Assembly (NCBI GenBank): GCA_937892115.1 | Contig: CALAUI010000020.1 | Span: 186,001-250,000 of the forward strand | DNA: 64,000 nucleotides | From: an uncultured Clostridia bacterium | Lineage (GTDB): Bacteria; Bacillota; Clostridia; Oscillospirales; Acutalibacteraceae | Reading direction: 5' to 3' | Part shown: in pieces, positions 31,353-39,680 of the stretch | Layout: every line of letters begins with the position of its first letter | How positions within the stretch are numbered: position 1 is the first letter of the stretch | Notes under the pieces: model-generated | Databases searched by the model: none | Told to the model about the DNA's origin: nothing | What the model saw: only the letters and a program-made list of their open reading frames with translations | Program-made: the position numbers and the translations under genes

Positions 31353-32876
31353 TTATTTCTGGTCGCCGCCGACGGAGCCGTCCCAGGTGTCAACCTGCTT
31401 TGCTTTCATTTCTTCCTCGTCAAACCAACGGGTTGTAACTGCCTTGGTTTCGGTGTAGAAACGGAAGCCGTCCTTGCCCAGGCAATGAAGGTCGCCGAAG
31501 AATGACTTCTTGTGACCGGTGAAGGGGAATACGCCTACGGGTACGGGGATGCCTACGTTTACGCCTACCATACCGCCGTCTGTTCTCTTTGCAAATTCTC
31601 TTGCATAGTAACCGCTCTGTGTGAAGATGACGGAGCCGTTTGCAAACGGGTTGCGGTTCATGATTGCAAGACCTTCCTCAAAGTCCTTGACTCTCTTGAT
31701 GCAGAGGACGGGTCCGAAAATCTCTCTTGTACCTACGGTCATTTCTTCCGTAACGTTGTCAAGAATAGTGGGGCCTACAAAGAAGCCGTTTTCACAGCCG
31801 GGAACAACGGGATTTCTGCCGTCGAGAACGAGGGTAGCACCCTCTTCAATACCCTTGTTTATCCAGTTGACAACGCTTTCTCTGTGCTGAGCGCTTACAA
31901 CGGGGCCGAGGGTCGTTTCCTTATTGTATGCTTCACCCATCTTGAGTTCCTTTGCGAACTTGACAAGGTAGGAGATGAGTTCATCTGCAATACTTTCCTG
32001 AGCAACTACTACGGGCAGAGCCATGCAGCGTTCGCCTGCGCAGCCGAATGAGGAATTGATGATACCTCTTGCCGTTCTTTCAAGAGCGGCATCTTCAAGT
32101 ACAAGGCCGTGATTCTTTGCTTCGCACAGGCACTGTACTCTCTTGCCGTTGGCGGCTGCCTTTGAATAGATATGGAGACCTACGGAAGTTGAGCCGACGA
32201 AGGTGATGCCCTTTACGTCGGGATGCTCAAGCAGAAGGTCTGCTTCAACTCTGGAGCAGGTAACGATATTGATAACGCCGTCGGGAAGACCTGCTTCCTT
32301 CCAGAGCTCTGCCATTCTCATGCAGGTCATGGGAGTCATGGAAGCGGCTTTAAGTACGATAGTGTTACCGCAGGCAATGCACATGGGTGTCATCCAGCCC
32401 ATGGGGATCATGCCGGGGAAATTAAAGGGAACGATGCCGGCGAATACGCCTACGGGCTCTCTGTAAAGAGTGGTGTCGTAGCCGGAGGAGGTGTCGCGGA
32501 TGCTTTCACCCATAAGGAGTGAGGGAGCGGAAAGAGCAAGCTCAACGGGTTCCTTTACCTTGAGAATGTCGCCCTTTGCTTCGTTCCATACCTTACCGTG
32601 CTCGGTGGCAACCATTTCGGTAAGCTCATCCATGTGCTCAATGATGAGGTTACGGAAATTATATATGATCTGTACTCTCTTCATTACGGGAGTATCGCTC
32701 CAGCCGGCAAATGCCTTCTTTGCGCACTGAACAGCGTAGTCAACCTCTTCAGCCGTACAGCAGGGAGTCTGAGCGATCACTTCACCCTTGCTGGGATTGT
32801 ATATGTCCATATACTTTTCGGTTTTGGATTCTATCCATTCGCCGCCTGCAAGGAACTTTAACTTTTTAACTGCCAT
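31353..32876 (-). CDS. mmsA: CoA-acylating methylmalonate-semialdehyde dehydrogenase
   Basis: The 507-residue protein has the MmsA/IolA hallmarks: NFPGMIPMGWM near 150, the NAD-binding ITFVGSTSVG, and catalytic Cys in FGCAGERCMAL. MmsA converts malonate or methylmalonate semialdehyde plus CoA and NAD+ to acetyl- or propionyl-CoA, in valine or inositol catabolism. It is the last gene after a GPH symporter and a phosphoesterase, so an imported sugar or polyol such as inositol is possible. No other iol or valine-degradation gene is near. Confidence 0.92.
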   Translation of the reverse strand: MAVKKLKFLAGGEWIESKTEKYMDIYNPSKGEVIAQTPCCTAEEVDYAVQCAKKAFAGWSDTPVMKRVQIIYNFRNLIIEHMDELTEMVATEHGKVWNEAKGDILKVKEPVELALSAPSLLMGESIRDTSSGYDTTLYREPVGVFAGIVPFNFPGMIPMGWMTPMCIACGNTIVLKAASMTPMTCMRMAELWKEAGLPDGVINIVTCSRVEADLLLEHPDVKGITFVGSTSVGLHIYSKAAANGKRVQCLCEAKNHGLVLEDAALERTARGIINSSFGCAGERCMALPVVVAQESIADELISYLVKFAKELKMGEAYNKETTLGPVVSAQHRESVVNWINKGIEEGATLVLDGRNPVVPGCENGFFVGPTILDNVTEEMTVGTREIFGPVLCIKRVKDFEEGLAIMNRNPFANGSVIFTQSGYYAREFAKRTDGGMVGVNVGIPVPVGVFPFTGHKKSFFGDLHCLGKDGFRFYTETKAVTTRWFDEEEMKAKQVDTWDGSVGGDQK

Positions 32877-32914
32877 AATAAAAACCGTCCTTTATATTGA
32901 ATTTTTATTTTTGA

Positions 32915-34297
32915 TTATTTGAGCTCACAGCGGTAATTGTTGAATTTTCCGCCGGTGATGATTGACTGTGCAACATCGGGCAGCTGCGCCAGAGTTTTGT
33001 TTTTCGGAAGAAGCAGATGCGGTACGGATACGACACCCTTTACCAGGCGGCAGTAGGCACTGTCCGCACTCTTCGGCTCGGGAGTTCCTCCGACGGTGTT
33101 GAGTATCATTTCGTGAACGAAATCCATAACGGGTTTGTTCTTATATTCTTCAACGTCCTTTTTGTCAAGAGCCCTGCCGAGGGTTACGGCGTTGGCAATT
33201 TTATAAGCCGTACCCGCTTTCATCTTAAGCAGCTTTCCCGTAACGGGACGAAGCACGGGGCGAAGCTTTTTCGCAAGCTTCGGCTTTATACCCATGGCCT
33301 GCATTCTGTCAATATATTCCTTTTTATCCTTGCCGGCTGCACTGATGACAACGTTGTCAATGAAATTGCAAACGTGTCTTTTAAGGTATGCCTCGGTATC
33401 TCTCGTGCCCTTGTATTCAAAGGTGGGAACACGGACCGTATCTATCGACACTTTGCCGTCCTCAACCGTAACGTTGACGATTGATGAGGGATAGCCGACC
33501 AGAGAGCCGATATTGACCTGAATGATTTTGTTGCCTTTTTCGGAAACGAATTCGGAAACCCTCTGAATATGGGAATGACCCACGAACATATATTTGAGGC
33601 CTGCGTCCGCAAGACGGGATGCTCTGACCTCACGGTTGCCTATCGTCATACCGAAGGCGGAAATCAGCGGATGTGCATGAGGCATTATCAGATGATGCTC
33701 CATACCGATAATCACCTTGCCGTCTTCGTTTGCCTTTTTTATCTGTGCTTCAATCCATTGCAGATGCTCTTCGCTGTAACCGGAATGACCTTCGCCGTCC
33801 TGGTCGTCGTTTATGGCGAGCAGACGCACCTCATCGCTCAAATCCGCAACGTATGAGGGCAGACCCAGATGGGTGATGTATTCGCTTATTGCCTGCTTCG
33901 GACCGAAATCGTAATAGAAATCACGAAGCTCGTTGTGGTCAAGATAGGGGACGTCGGTTGAAACCTCTTTGCCGAAGTATGCTCTGGGATTTCTGTCACA
34001 GCACCAGTCGTGGGTGGCGGTGATAAGATAGACGGGCTTCGTTTCACTGAGCTTACGGATTTTTTCGCGGAATTCCTCGTGAGAAACCCTTTCACCGTCG
34101 TCCGTAACGTCACCGGCAATCATGACCGCCTGCGTGCTGCTCTTTGAAATGAAATCAAAGGCGGCGTCAATAATGGGGCCTGTTTCAATCAGGCATTTCT
34201 GGTCTGAGCCGCTGCGCAGCTGAAATGATCTGCCGCAGTCTGTCAGAGTGGGAGAAAAGTAGTGGGTATCAGCCACAAAAGTAATCTCAGTTTTCAC
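32915..34297 (-). CDS. Cytoplasmic calcineurin-like metallophosphoesterase with altered metal motif
   Basis: The 460-residue protein has a phosphoesterase domain in its first about 290 residues (ADTH, GDVTDDGE, EHHLI, GHSH) and a C-terminal basic helical region of unknown role. The canonical GNHD motif reads ATHD: the metal-bridging Asn is Thr, which could change metal binding or activity. There is no signal peptide. It overlaps the symporter gene end by 11 bases and is followed by mmsA. Its substrate is unknown. Confidence 0.83.
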   Translation of the reverse strand: MKTEITFVADTHYFSPTLTDCGRSFQLRSGSDQKCLIETGPIIDAAFDFISKSSTQAVMIAGDVTDDGERVSHEEFREKIRKLSETKPVYLITATHDWCCDRNPRAYFGKEVSTDVPYLDHNELRDFYYDFGPKQAISEYITHLGLPSYVADLSDEVRLLAINDDQDGEGHSGYSEEHLQWIEAQIKKANEDGKVIIGMEHHLIMPHAHPLISAFGMTIGNREVRASRLADAGLKYMFVGHSHIQRVSEFVSEKGNKIIQVNIGSLVGYPSSIVNVTVEDGKVSIDTVRVPTFEYKGTRDTEAYLKRHVCNFIDNVVISAAGKDKKEYIDRMQAMGIKPKLAKKLRPVLRPVTGKLLKMKAGTAYKIANAVTLGRALDKKDVEEYKNKPVMDFVHEMILNTVGGTPEPKSADSAYCRLVKGVVSVPHLLLPKNKTLAQLPDVAQSIITGGKFNNYRCELK

Positions 34298-35801
34298 TTG
34301 TCATTTCCTCTGCTTTCTCAGCAGTTCGCTTTGCTCTTCTTTCGTCAAGCTCAAGCTCCATCTGCTTTTTGAAATCTCCGTGAATGGAGAAGAATATGTG
34401 TGAAATTCCGTAGCCGAATCTTGCGATTGAGGGAGCAAGAGCAAATACCGCAAAGATGCCGGCAAGGAGCTTTTCGTCTGAAATGGGAACGAGATTTCCC
34501 AGCAAATCCGTTTTGGGAGCGTAACCGATGAGATAGAAGACATAGCCGCTCAGCCAACCCGTAACGGAGTCGCCCAGTTTGCCGAACCAGGTGCAGATTG
34601 CGTTTACGAGTGCCTCGTTGCGGAGTCCCGATTTCCACTCCATATAGTCGTATACGTCGCCTCTGATGATGGGATTGACTACTCTCATCACGCAGTTGGG
34701 AAGTCCGCATACCGTGAGTGCGAAGTAAACCCATGCAAGGTTAAGCACAAGGTGGTTTTCTCCGAAGGGCTTGAAGCCCACAAGCCAGAGAATAAGATAA
34801 GCCGTTCCGCCGAAAAGTCCGCAGAAAATGGCGGTGGTCCTTGCACCGAATTTTTTGATGATTACGGGTGCGAGGGGTGTCATAAAGTAATTGGGAGAGC
34901 CCGTAAACACGCCGCAGAGCGTACCGTAAAGCAGGGAGCCCATATTATTCAGCCAGAAAAAGCTTTCGCTTGAGCCGCCTACGGATTTTACTCCGTTTAC
35001 GAAATCCGCAATGATTACCACGAACATGGGCTTGTTTTTGAGAAGCTCGCGGATTGTGTCCTTCAACTTGATTTTATTCATTTCCTCCTTGGTGACAAGG
35101 GGGACTCTTTCTCTTACGTTTCTGAATGCGAATATTGCCGAAACTGCCGCAAAAGCCACACACATTGCCACAAAGAAGGTATATATATTCTTCATCGTGA
35201 ATGCGGGAGAAATCTTCGGCAGCAGACTCAATGCAATGGGCAGCATTGAGGGAATTATGATAAAAAGCTCAACGAACTTCTGTATCGTAATCAGGTTGTT
35301 TCTTTCGGAAACATTGGGAGTTATGCTGTAAAGAATGATATTCCATGAATTATAGTAGGAAAAGCCGAGACCGTTCAGCAGCATTGCGGCGGCAGCCCAG
35401 AGGATTCTGCCTGCATTGCTCAGCTCGGGGGCGGTGAATATCATGAGAGAGGAAAGTACCCATAAAGGCATGGGCGCGATAAGATAGGGCATCAGATGAC
35501 CCCATCTTGTCCTCGTACGGTCAACTATTACGCCGCTGATCGAGTCGTCAACGGCATCGTAAATTTTAGTGGCTATTGAAATGTTTGCGTAGGATTTGCC
35601 CGAAATTCTCAGGAAGTTCAGCATAAAGAACTGCATATTGTTCTTTATGAATTCATCAAGCGTCTTTTGACCGTAGGTCGCAAGACAGTAGGCGGCAATT
35701 TCCTTTGGCCTCAGATATTTCTTTTCGTGAAGCTGCCGGGAGCTTTCCATTTGCTGACCGATTTCCTCGTCGGTCATTACCGGTGTTGATGTTTCAGCCA
35801 T
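34287..35801 (-). CDS. GPH-family cation:glycoside symporter
   Basis: The 504-residue protein has 11-12 hydrophobic helices. It matches the glycoside-pentoside-hexuronide branch of the MFS, with DAVDDSISGVIVDRTRTRWGHLMPYL in the loop between helices 2 and 3, the strongest hallmark of MelB/XylP-type carriers, and RGDVYDYMEWKSGLRNEALVN near 400. These carry sugars or glycosides with Na+ or H+. The C-terminus is long, charged and cytoplasmic. It is the first gene of a three-gene operon. Confidence 0.88.
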   Translation of the reverse strand: MAETSTPVMTDEEIGQQMESSRQLHEKKYLRPKEIAAYCLATYGQKTLDEFIKNNMQFFMLNFLRISGKSYANISIATKIYDAVDDSISGVIVDRTRTRWGHLMPYLIAPMPLWVLSSLMIFTAPELSNAGRILWAAAAMLLNGLGFSYYNSWNIILYSITPNVSERNNLITIQKFVELFIIIPSMLPIALSLLPKISPAFTMKNIYTFFVAMCVAFAAVSAIFAFRNVRERVPLVTKEEMNKIKLKDTIRELLKNKPMFVVIIADFVNGVKSVGGSSESFFWLNNMGSLLYGTLCGVFTGSPNYFMTPLAPVIIKKFGARTTAIFCGLFGGTAYLILWLVGFKPFGENHLVLNLAWVYFALTVCGLPNCVMRVVNPIIRGDVYDYMEWKSGLRNEALVNAICTWFGKLGDSVTGWLSGYVFYLIGYAPKTDLLGNLVPISDEKLLAGIFAVFALAPSIARFGYGISHIFFSIHGDFKKQMELELDERRAKRTAEKAEEMTSEN

Positions 35802-35831
35802 AAGATTCTCCGATAAACACTTAATAACAAT

Positions 35832-35860
35832 ATTATTATACAGAGCGGAGTGTTTGTCAA
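35832..35860 (-). promoter_or_regulatory. Promoter of the symporter operon
   Basis: Minus strand: TTGACA (35855-35860), 17-base spacer, AATAAT (35832-35837). A closer TATAAT exists at a poor 14-base spacing. Confidence 0.5.
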
Positions 35861-35881
35861 TACACAGAAAGGGTCGGTTTG

Positions 35882-36478
35882 TTACCTTATTTCGCGGCGG
35901 ATTTCCACCGCTTTGCCGAAAAAGGTGACGGGAAGCTTCTGCACCTGCTCCGCAGTATAGAAAAGAGACTCGTATTCGGGGTTTTCCGCCATAAGCAGTA
36001 TTCCGTTTTTCTGTATTTTCAGACGCTTGAGTGTGGCGCTTTCTCCTCCCTCAAGGGCGACTACTATATCGTTGTCTTCAGCCGTATTCTGAAGACGGAC
36101 TATCACTATGTCACCGTCCTGGAACATGGGATACATACTGCTGCCTCTGACTCTCAGACCGCAGTAATCACCTCTCCTCGCAAGCTCCGGGGAAATGGCG
36201 GCAAATTCGCAGACATCCTCATCCTCGATAAAGGTCATCGTACCCGCCTGCACGAAGCCCTTGACGGGAATCATGGCGGGGTCATCGGGAAGGTCAAGGC
36301 CGAGAATGGTGCTGATTGACGTATGGAAAATCTGCGTGAGGGCAACAAGCATATCGGTATCGGGATTTGTGCGTCCCTGCTCCCACTGGCTTACCGCGGT
36401 CTGATGAACGCCGCAAAGCTCCGCAAGCTCAAGCTGGGACATACGGGCGCGCTTTCTCAATTCTTTTATGTTATTCAT
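35882..36478 (-). CDS. XRE-S24 (CI/LexA-like) self-cleaving repressor
   Basis: The 198-residue protein has an N-terminal XRE helix-turn-helix (about 5-60) and a C-terminal S24 peptidase domain. The likely cleavage bond is Ala-Gly in GFVQAGTM (near 83). Catalytic Ser lies in RGSSMYPMF and Lys in ATLKRL. Such repressors cleave themselves on RecA filaments and release phage or lysis genes. I start it at ATG 36478, preceded by AGGAGG; an in-frame extension upstream would pass through the promoter. It faces the regulator gene at 36645. Confidence 0.9.
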   Translation of the reverse strand: MNNIKELRKRARMSQLELAELCGVHQTAVSQWEQGRTNPDTDMLVALTQIFHTSISTILGLDLPDDPAMIPVKGFVQAGTMTFIEDEDVCEFAAISPELARRGDYCGLRVRGSSMYPMFQDGDIVIVRLQNTAEDNDIVVALEGGESATLKRLKIQKNGILLMAENPEYESLFYTAEQVQKLPVTFFGKAVEIRREIR

Positions 36479-36524
36479 TTCAATAGTCCTCCTGTTGCGT
36501 ATATTATGAGTGAAACTATTGAAA
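36478..36524. promoter_or_regulatory. Inverted repeat, candidate operator of the repressor
   Basis: Perfect 10-base arms TTTCAATAGT (36478-36487) and ACTATTGAAA (36515-36524) flank the repressor ribosome site. One arm lies in the spacer of the repressor promoter and the other at its start codon, a layout fitting autoregulation. Confidence 0.6.
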
Positions 36525-36531
36525 AAGTCAA
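36503..36531 (-). promoter_or_regulatory. Promoter of the S24 repressor
   Basis: Minus strand: TTGACT (36526-36531), 17-base spacer, CATAAT (36503-36508). Confidence 0.7.
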
Positions 36532-36560
36532 GGAATTTCTGCAAAAAATTACATTTTCTA

Positions 36561-36589
36561 TTGACAAACCGCAAATATGGCTCTACAAT
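36561..36589 (+). promoter_or_regulatory. Promoter of the lysis-cassette genes
   Basis: TTGACA (36561-36566), 17-base spacer, TACAAT (36584-36589), divergent from the repressor promoter. Confidence 0.78.
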
Positions 36590-36644
36590 GAATAGCGGAA
36601 CTAATCAAAGCGGAGACAATACGCGGATAAACCGAGGTGAAAAA

Positions 36645-37280
36645 ATGAATAATACTATTAAATGCGAGCAGGAGGAATTTAATTATCCCGACGAAAAAGA
36701 AGCGCAGAGGGCGGTGAGAATCTGCTGCGGGGTGTGCTGCAACGCCTGCGAAACTCCCGTTGAATATGCCTGGAGAAAGCGAAAGACCGATATGGCTCAG
36801 CTGCTTGCCATCGCCATTGAAAAGGAGCTGACGGAAAGGGAGAGGGCGGTGATAAGGGACTATTACTGCGGTGAAATGTCCCTATCAAAAATTGCCGCCA
36901 AGGAGTGTATTGCAAAGGAAACCGTCCACACGGCAAAGATAAGGGCGGAGGAAAAGCTGAGACGGGTGTTGATGTATGTGAGAATGTATCAGCAGGACGA
37001 AATCTGCGAGGATAAAATCAGACCGCTGAACGAAAGCTTTGCCATTATCAGAGCGCTCAGATCAGAGCCCGACACTCTGGGCGGACGGCTTGAAAAGGAA
37101 AGGGTATCAAGGGGGATTACCCTGAAAAAAGCGGGTGAAACCGCGGGAATTGACAGCAGGCGTCTGAGCTTGTTTGAAAAAGGACGAGCCCTGCCCGATG
37201 CAGATGAAATAAAGGCACTCTGTCTGCTTTACGAAACCACGCCGGACAGAATACTGGATTTTGAGAGGAGTTATCAATGA
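36645..37280 (+). CDS. Sigma-70 region 4-like / XRE fusion regulator
   Basis: The 211-residue protein joins a Cys-containing N-terminus (CCGVCCNAC), a sigma region 4-like helix-turn-helix (about 65-115, ELTERERAVIRDYYCGEMSLSKIAA...) and a C-terminal XRE domain (about 150-205). It is probably the activator of the lysis cassette; phage late activators of Firmicutes often have sigma-4-like folds, but the extra XRE half is unusual. ATG 36645 follows GAGGTG; an upstream in-frame extension would cover the promoter. It overlaps the next gene by four bases. Confidence 0.75.
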   Translation: MNNTIKCEQEEFNYPDEKEAQRAVRICCGVCCNACETPVEYAWRKRKTDMAQLLAIAIEKELTERERAVIRDYYCGEMSLSKIAAKECIAKETVHTAKIRAEEKLRRVLMYVRMYQQDEICEDKIRPLNESFAIIRALRSEPDTLGGRLEKERVSRGITLKKAGETAGIDSRRLSLFEKGRALPDADEIKALCLLYETTPDRILDFERSYQ

Positions 37281-37513
37281 CACAGACGGTAAACGAAAAA
37301 TCACTTGAAGAGCTTGCGGATGAATACTACGATGCGGCCGCCGTGCTGACGGTAAGGATACACGACAGAAACCGTATGCTGAAGGAATATCCGCCCGCAT
37401 CAAGGCAGGCAGGGGAGCTGAAATCGGAGCTGAGAGTGCTGTATGCCGAAAGAGCGGAAATAATGCAGAATGCCGAAATACTGAAAAACTACTATAACGA
37501 GGAGGAAATATGA
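37277..37513 (+). CDS. Small coiled-coil protein of the lysis cassette
   Basis: This 78-residue, mostly helical and highly charged product has heptad-like spacing (LKSELRVLYAERAEIMQNAEIL). Small proteins of this kind occur next to phage regulators in clostridia. It overlaps both neighbours by four bases (ATGA), so it is translationally coupled. No function is known to me. Confidence 0.65.
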   Translation: MTQTVNEKSLEELADEYYDAAAVLTVRIHDRNRMLKEYPPASRQAGELKSELRVLYAERAEIMQNAEILKNYYNEEEI

Positions 37514-38277
37514 GTCATTACATAGAAGGAACGGTGAACGCAGACAGAAAACTGGAGTTTACTCCTGCTCCCGTTTATTCGGGAGAACAGAATAATAACA
37601 TACTGAAAATCGATATCACGGGATGGACGGGAATAGTTCCCGATTACTATCTCATCAGTTGTGAAACCTCGCCGATCGGTGAGGTTTTTATTACTGCCCC
37701 GATTACGGATTCGTCGGATGAAATTTATCTGGACGGGGGATATATTTACTGCCCTCTCACCTACATGATGACGAGGACGGGACGGCTGAAAATCCAGATA
37801 ACCGCGTGCAAATCCGATGAGCAGCGCGAAACGTTTGAAAAAACAAGCATTGCAACGCTGAAATTTGCGCCCTCACTTTCGCCCGGCAGAGAGCTTGTGA
37901 CTTATGACAGCGCAGTGTGGACACGCCTCAACCGGCTTGAAGACACTCTCGCCGGACTTTATGAGATTTATGCCTTCAGCAGGGAATTTTCCTTTGATTA
38001 TTTCGCCGCCGCCATTGCCGCCCGTCTGCTTTTCGTAAGCGATGAGCAGACACCCGTTTATTTTCCGTCATCTGCGGATGAAGCGGAAAGCATCATAAAC
38101 GATGCCGTTGTCAATACGGGAGAGTGGGATTATCTTCTTACCGTCGTGCCCTCGACCGGCAGAAGCAGAGCATCACTCTGCGTAATAACCGCGGAAAACG
38201 GAGTTGCGGATGCCGCAGTTTACAGCGGCAGGGATTTACTTGATTTTTTAAGGAGAGGATTTGCGGAAAATGAGTAA
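37510..38277 (+). CDS. Baseplate upper protein-like (BppU-like) phage protein
   Basis: The 255-residue protein has a beta-rich N-terminal half with TGWTGIVPDYYLI, GEVFITAPIT and GYIYCPLTYMMTRTGRLKIQI. This resembles the N-terminal domain of BppU-type baseplate proteins that carry receptor-binding parts in Siphoviridae of Firmicutes. The C-terminal half is mixed alpha/beta and unrecognised. It is odd for a structural protein to remain where all other virion genes are gone. The assignment rests on pattern resemblance only. Confidence 0.5.
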   Translation: MSHYIEGTVNADRKLEFTPAPVYSGEQNNNILKIDITGWTGIVPDYYLISCETSPIGEVFITAPITDSSDEIYLDGGYIYCPLTYMMTRTGRLKIQITACKSDEQRETFEKTSIATLKFAPSLSPGRELVTYDSAVWTRLNRLEDTLAGLYEIYAFSREFSFDYFAAAIAARLLFVSDEQTPVYFPSSADEAESIINDAVVNTGEWDYLLTVVPSTGRSRASLCVITAENGVADAAVYSGRDLLDFLRRGFAENE

Positions 38278-38833
38278 GAAAATATGTATCTGTGCCGGTC
38301 ACGGAAAAAGCGGAAAGGGGATATACGACCCGGGTGCGCTCAGTAAGGACGGCAGATTCCACGAGCACAAGCTTGCGGTAAAAATCGCAAAATACGCTTC
38401 GGATTATCTCGGATGTGATTCGATGAATCTTGACGGCACAAAATCTCTTGTGAACAGAATCAACGCCGTCAATGCGGGCAAGTACGATTTCGCGGCGGAT
38501 ATTCATCTGAATGCCGGAGGAGGAACGGGAACGGAGGTCTACTACTATCACGGCTCGCCTACAGGCAAAAAAGCCGCGCAGGCGGTTGCAAAGGAAATCT
38601 CACAGACACTGGGAATAAAGAACAGAGGTGCAAGGGTGAAGCTCAATAAATACGGAAACGATTATTTCGGCTTTATCAGAAGCACGAAGCCCTGCACGAT
38701 TCTCGTTGAATGTGCATTCATTGACAATAACGCGGATTTAATGAAAATCTGCTCTGAGGAAGGATGCAGAAAATGCGGCGAAGCGATAGGCAGAGCCCTT
38801 GAAAAAACGCTGGGAGGTAAAAATGGACATTGA
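38270..38833 (+). CDS. N-acetylmuramoyl-L-alanine amidase (Amidase_3 endolysin)
   Basis: The 187-residue enzyme cuts the amide bond between MurNAc and the stem peptide. The zinc ligands and catalytic Glu of the Amidase_3 family are visible: ICAGHGKSG (His), the early Glu in FHEHKLA, IHLNAGGG (His) and LVECAFIDN (Glu). It is a bare catalytic domain without a cell-wall-binding module or signal peptide, so holins would be needed for export. ATG 38270 is chosen; a TTG at 38261 is closer to the AGGAGAGG site and is a real alternative. Confidence 0.9.
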   Translation: MSKKICICAGHGKSGKGIYDPGALSKDGRFHEHKLAVKIAKYASDYLGCDSMNLDGTKSLVNRINAVNAGKYDFAADIHLNAGGGTGTEVYYYHGSPTGKKAAQAVAKEISQTLGIKNRGARVKLNKYGNDYFGFIRSTKPCTILVECAFIDNNADLMKICSEEGCRKCGEAIGRALEKTLGGKNGH

Positions 38834-39023
38834 AATCTTAGTGTCGTTCCTGGGCTCGGCCCTGGGATGTATCGCGGGTATTCTCACCTCGCAGAAGCTG
38901 ACGAATTACCGTCTTGAACAGCTTGAGCAAAAGGTGAATAAGCATAACAATCTGGTGGAGAGAATGACCGTAAACGAACTGAAAATCCGTATGATGGAGG
39001 AAAAACTGGAGGAAAACGCATGA
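38823..39023 (+). CDS. Phage holin-accessory-like membrane protein
   Basis: The 66-residue protein has one N-terminal transmembrane helix (SFLGSALGCIAGILTS) followed by LTNYRLEQLEQKVNKHNN and a coiled coil. This arrangement is common beside holin genes of Firmicutes phages. The start follows GGGAGG. It overlaps amidase and holin genes on either side, consistent with one lysis unit. Confidence 0.82.
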   Translation: MDIEILVSFLGSALGCIAGILTSQKLTNYRLEQLEQKVNKHNNLVERMTVNELKIRMMEEKLEENA

Positions 39024-39298
39024 AAACGATAAGCAGGGTATCGGCAGGTACGTGGATAAGACTGGTACTGCTTCTTGCGGTGCTGGTAAATAATGCTCTC
39101 ACTGTGTTCGGTGTAAATCCCGTTCCGGGTGACGGAGCGGCGTGGGAAACTGCGGTAACGGTCACGACCGCTCTTGCGGCACTTACGGCATACTGGAAAA
39201 ACAATTCCTTTACCGAAGCGGCGATAATTGCGGACGAAGTGATGGAGGAACTGAAAAATGCAAAAAACATACGGATTGATGCAACAAAACACGAATAA
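39020..39298 (+). CDS. Phage holin (SPP1-like)
   Basis: The 92-residue protein has two hydrophobic helices (about 13-31 and 43-60) and the ending AYWKNNSFTEAA, typical of SPP1-family holins. Holins form the membrane lesions that let the amidase reach peptidoglycan. It overlaps the preceding gene by four bases. Confidence 0.85.
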   Translation: MKTISRVSAGTWIRLVLLLAVLVNNALTVFGVNPVPGDGAAWETAVTVTTALAALTAYWKNNSFTEAAIIADEVMEELKNAKNIRIDATKHE

Positions 39299-39337
39299 GC
39301 AGACACTGATATACGAAAGAGCAAAGGAGGCGGAAAT

Positions 39338-39508
39338 ATGAGCGCAATTCTGATATTCCTTTCGGGATTTTCCCATATTATCGTACCCGTATCGGCTGTC
39401 CTTTTCATTATCGGCTCCGCTATGATAGGAGCATCCGTTTATCTTACGGATGAAACGGAGGATGACGCCGAAATAATCGTCGCAGGAAATGAGCCGGAGA
39501 CATTCTGA
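39338..39508 (+). CDS. Small two-helix membrane protein of the lysis cassette
   Basis: This 56-residue ORF has a GGAGG site before the ATG. It encodes a hydrophobic stretch (about 4-40, with FSHIIVPVSAVLFIIGSAMIGASVYL) and an acidic tail. It is the last gene before the cassette terminator and could be an antiholin, a second holin or a toxin-like peptide. I do not recognise a family. Confidence 0.65.
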   Translation: MSAILIFLSGFSHIIVPVSAVLFIIGSAMIGASVYLTDETEDDAEIIVAGNEPETF

Positions 39509-39537
39509 GCCGCCGGTGAAACTTTCTCATATATTCA

Positions 39538-39584
39538 AACCGCAAAGGGGACTGTCGATAAGGCGGTCCTTTTTGCGGTTTTTC
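39538..39584 (+). terminator. Terminator of the lysis cassette
   Basis: Long imperfect hairpin AACCGCAAAGGGGAC / GTCCTTTTTGCGGTT followed by TTTTT. Confidence 0.78.
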
Positions 39585-39645
39585 CGTTTTTATCGGGAAA
39601 AACAGGGTATTATAATATATAAATAGTATTTTTTGTAAAAAATGC

Positions 39646-39674
39646 TTTACAAACGGAAAATCTTGTGTTATAAT
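39646..39674 (+). promoter_or_regulatory. Promoter of rpsO
   Basis: TTTACA (39646-39651), 17-base spacer, perfect TATAAT (39669-39674). Confidence 0.78.
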
Positions 39675-39680
39675 CCGTTT

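Larger units (their letters stand above)
35882..39508. mobile_element. Prophage-derived lysis cassette (domesticated remnant)
   Basis: Eight genes in one block: an S24 repressor on the minus strand, then on the plus strand a sigma-4/XRE regulator, a small coiled-coil protein, a baseplate-like protein, an amidase, two holin-type proteins and a small membrane protein, closed by a terminator. No integrase, terminase, capsid or attachment repeats are visible. Base composition is like the rest of the window, which suggests long residence. Confidence 0.7.

Noticed and set aside
31353..32876. mmsA as part of the branched-chain amino-acid regulon
   Set aside because: No T-box or shared promoter feature is present; it belongs to the symporter operon, and inositol or beta-alanine-type use is as likely as valine breakdown.
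36510..36644. N-terminal extension of the sigma/XRE regulator
   Set aside because: It would place the start upstream of the promoter at 36561-36589; the ATG at 36645 has a ribosome site.
35882..39508. Attachment sites or an integrase that would make this an active prophage
   Set aside because: I found no direct repeats flanking the block by eye and no recombinase gene in or beside it.
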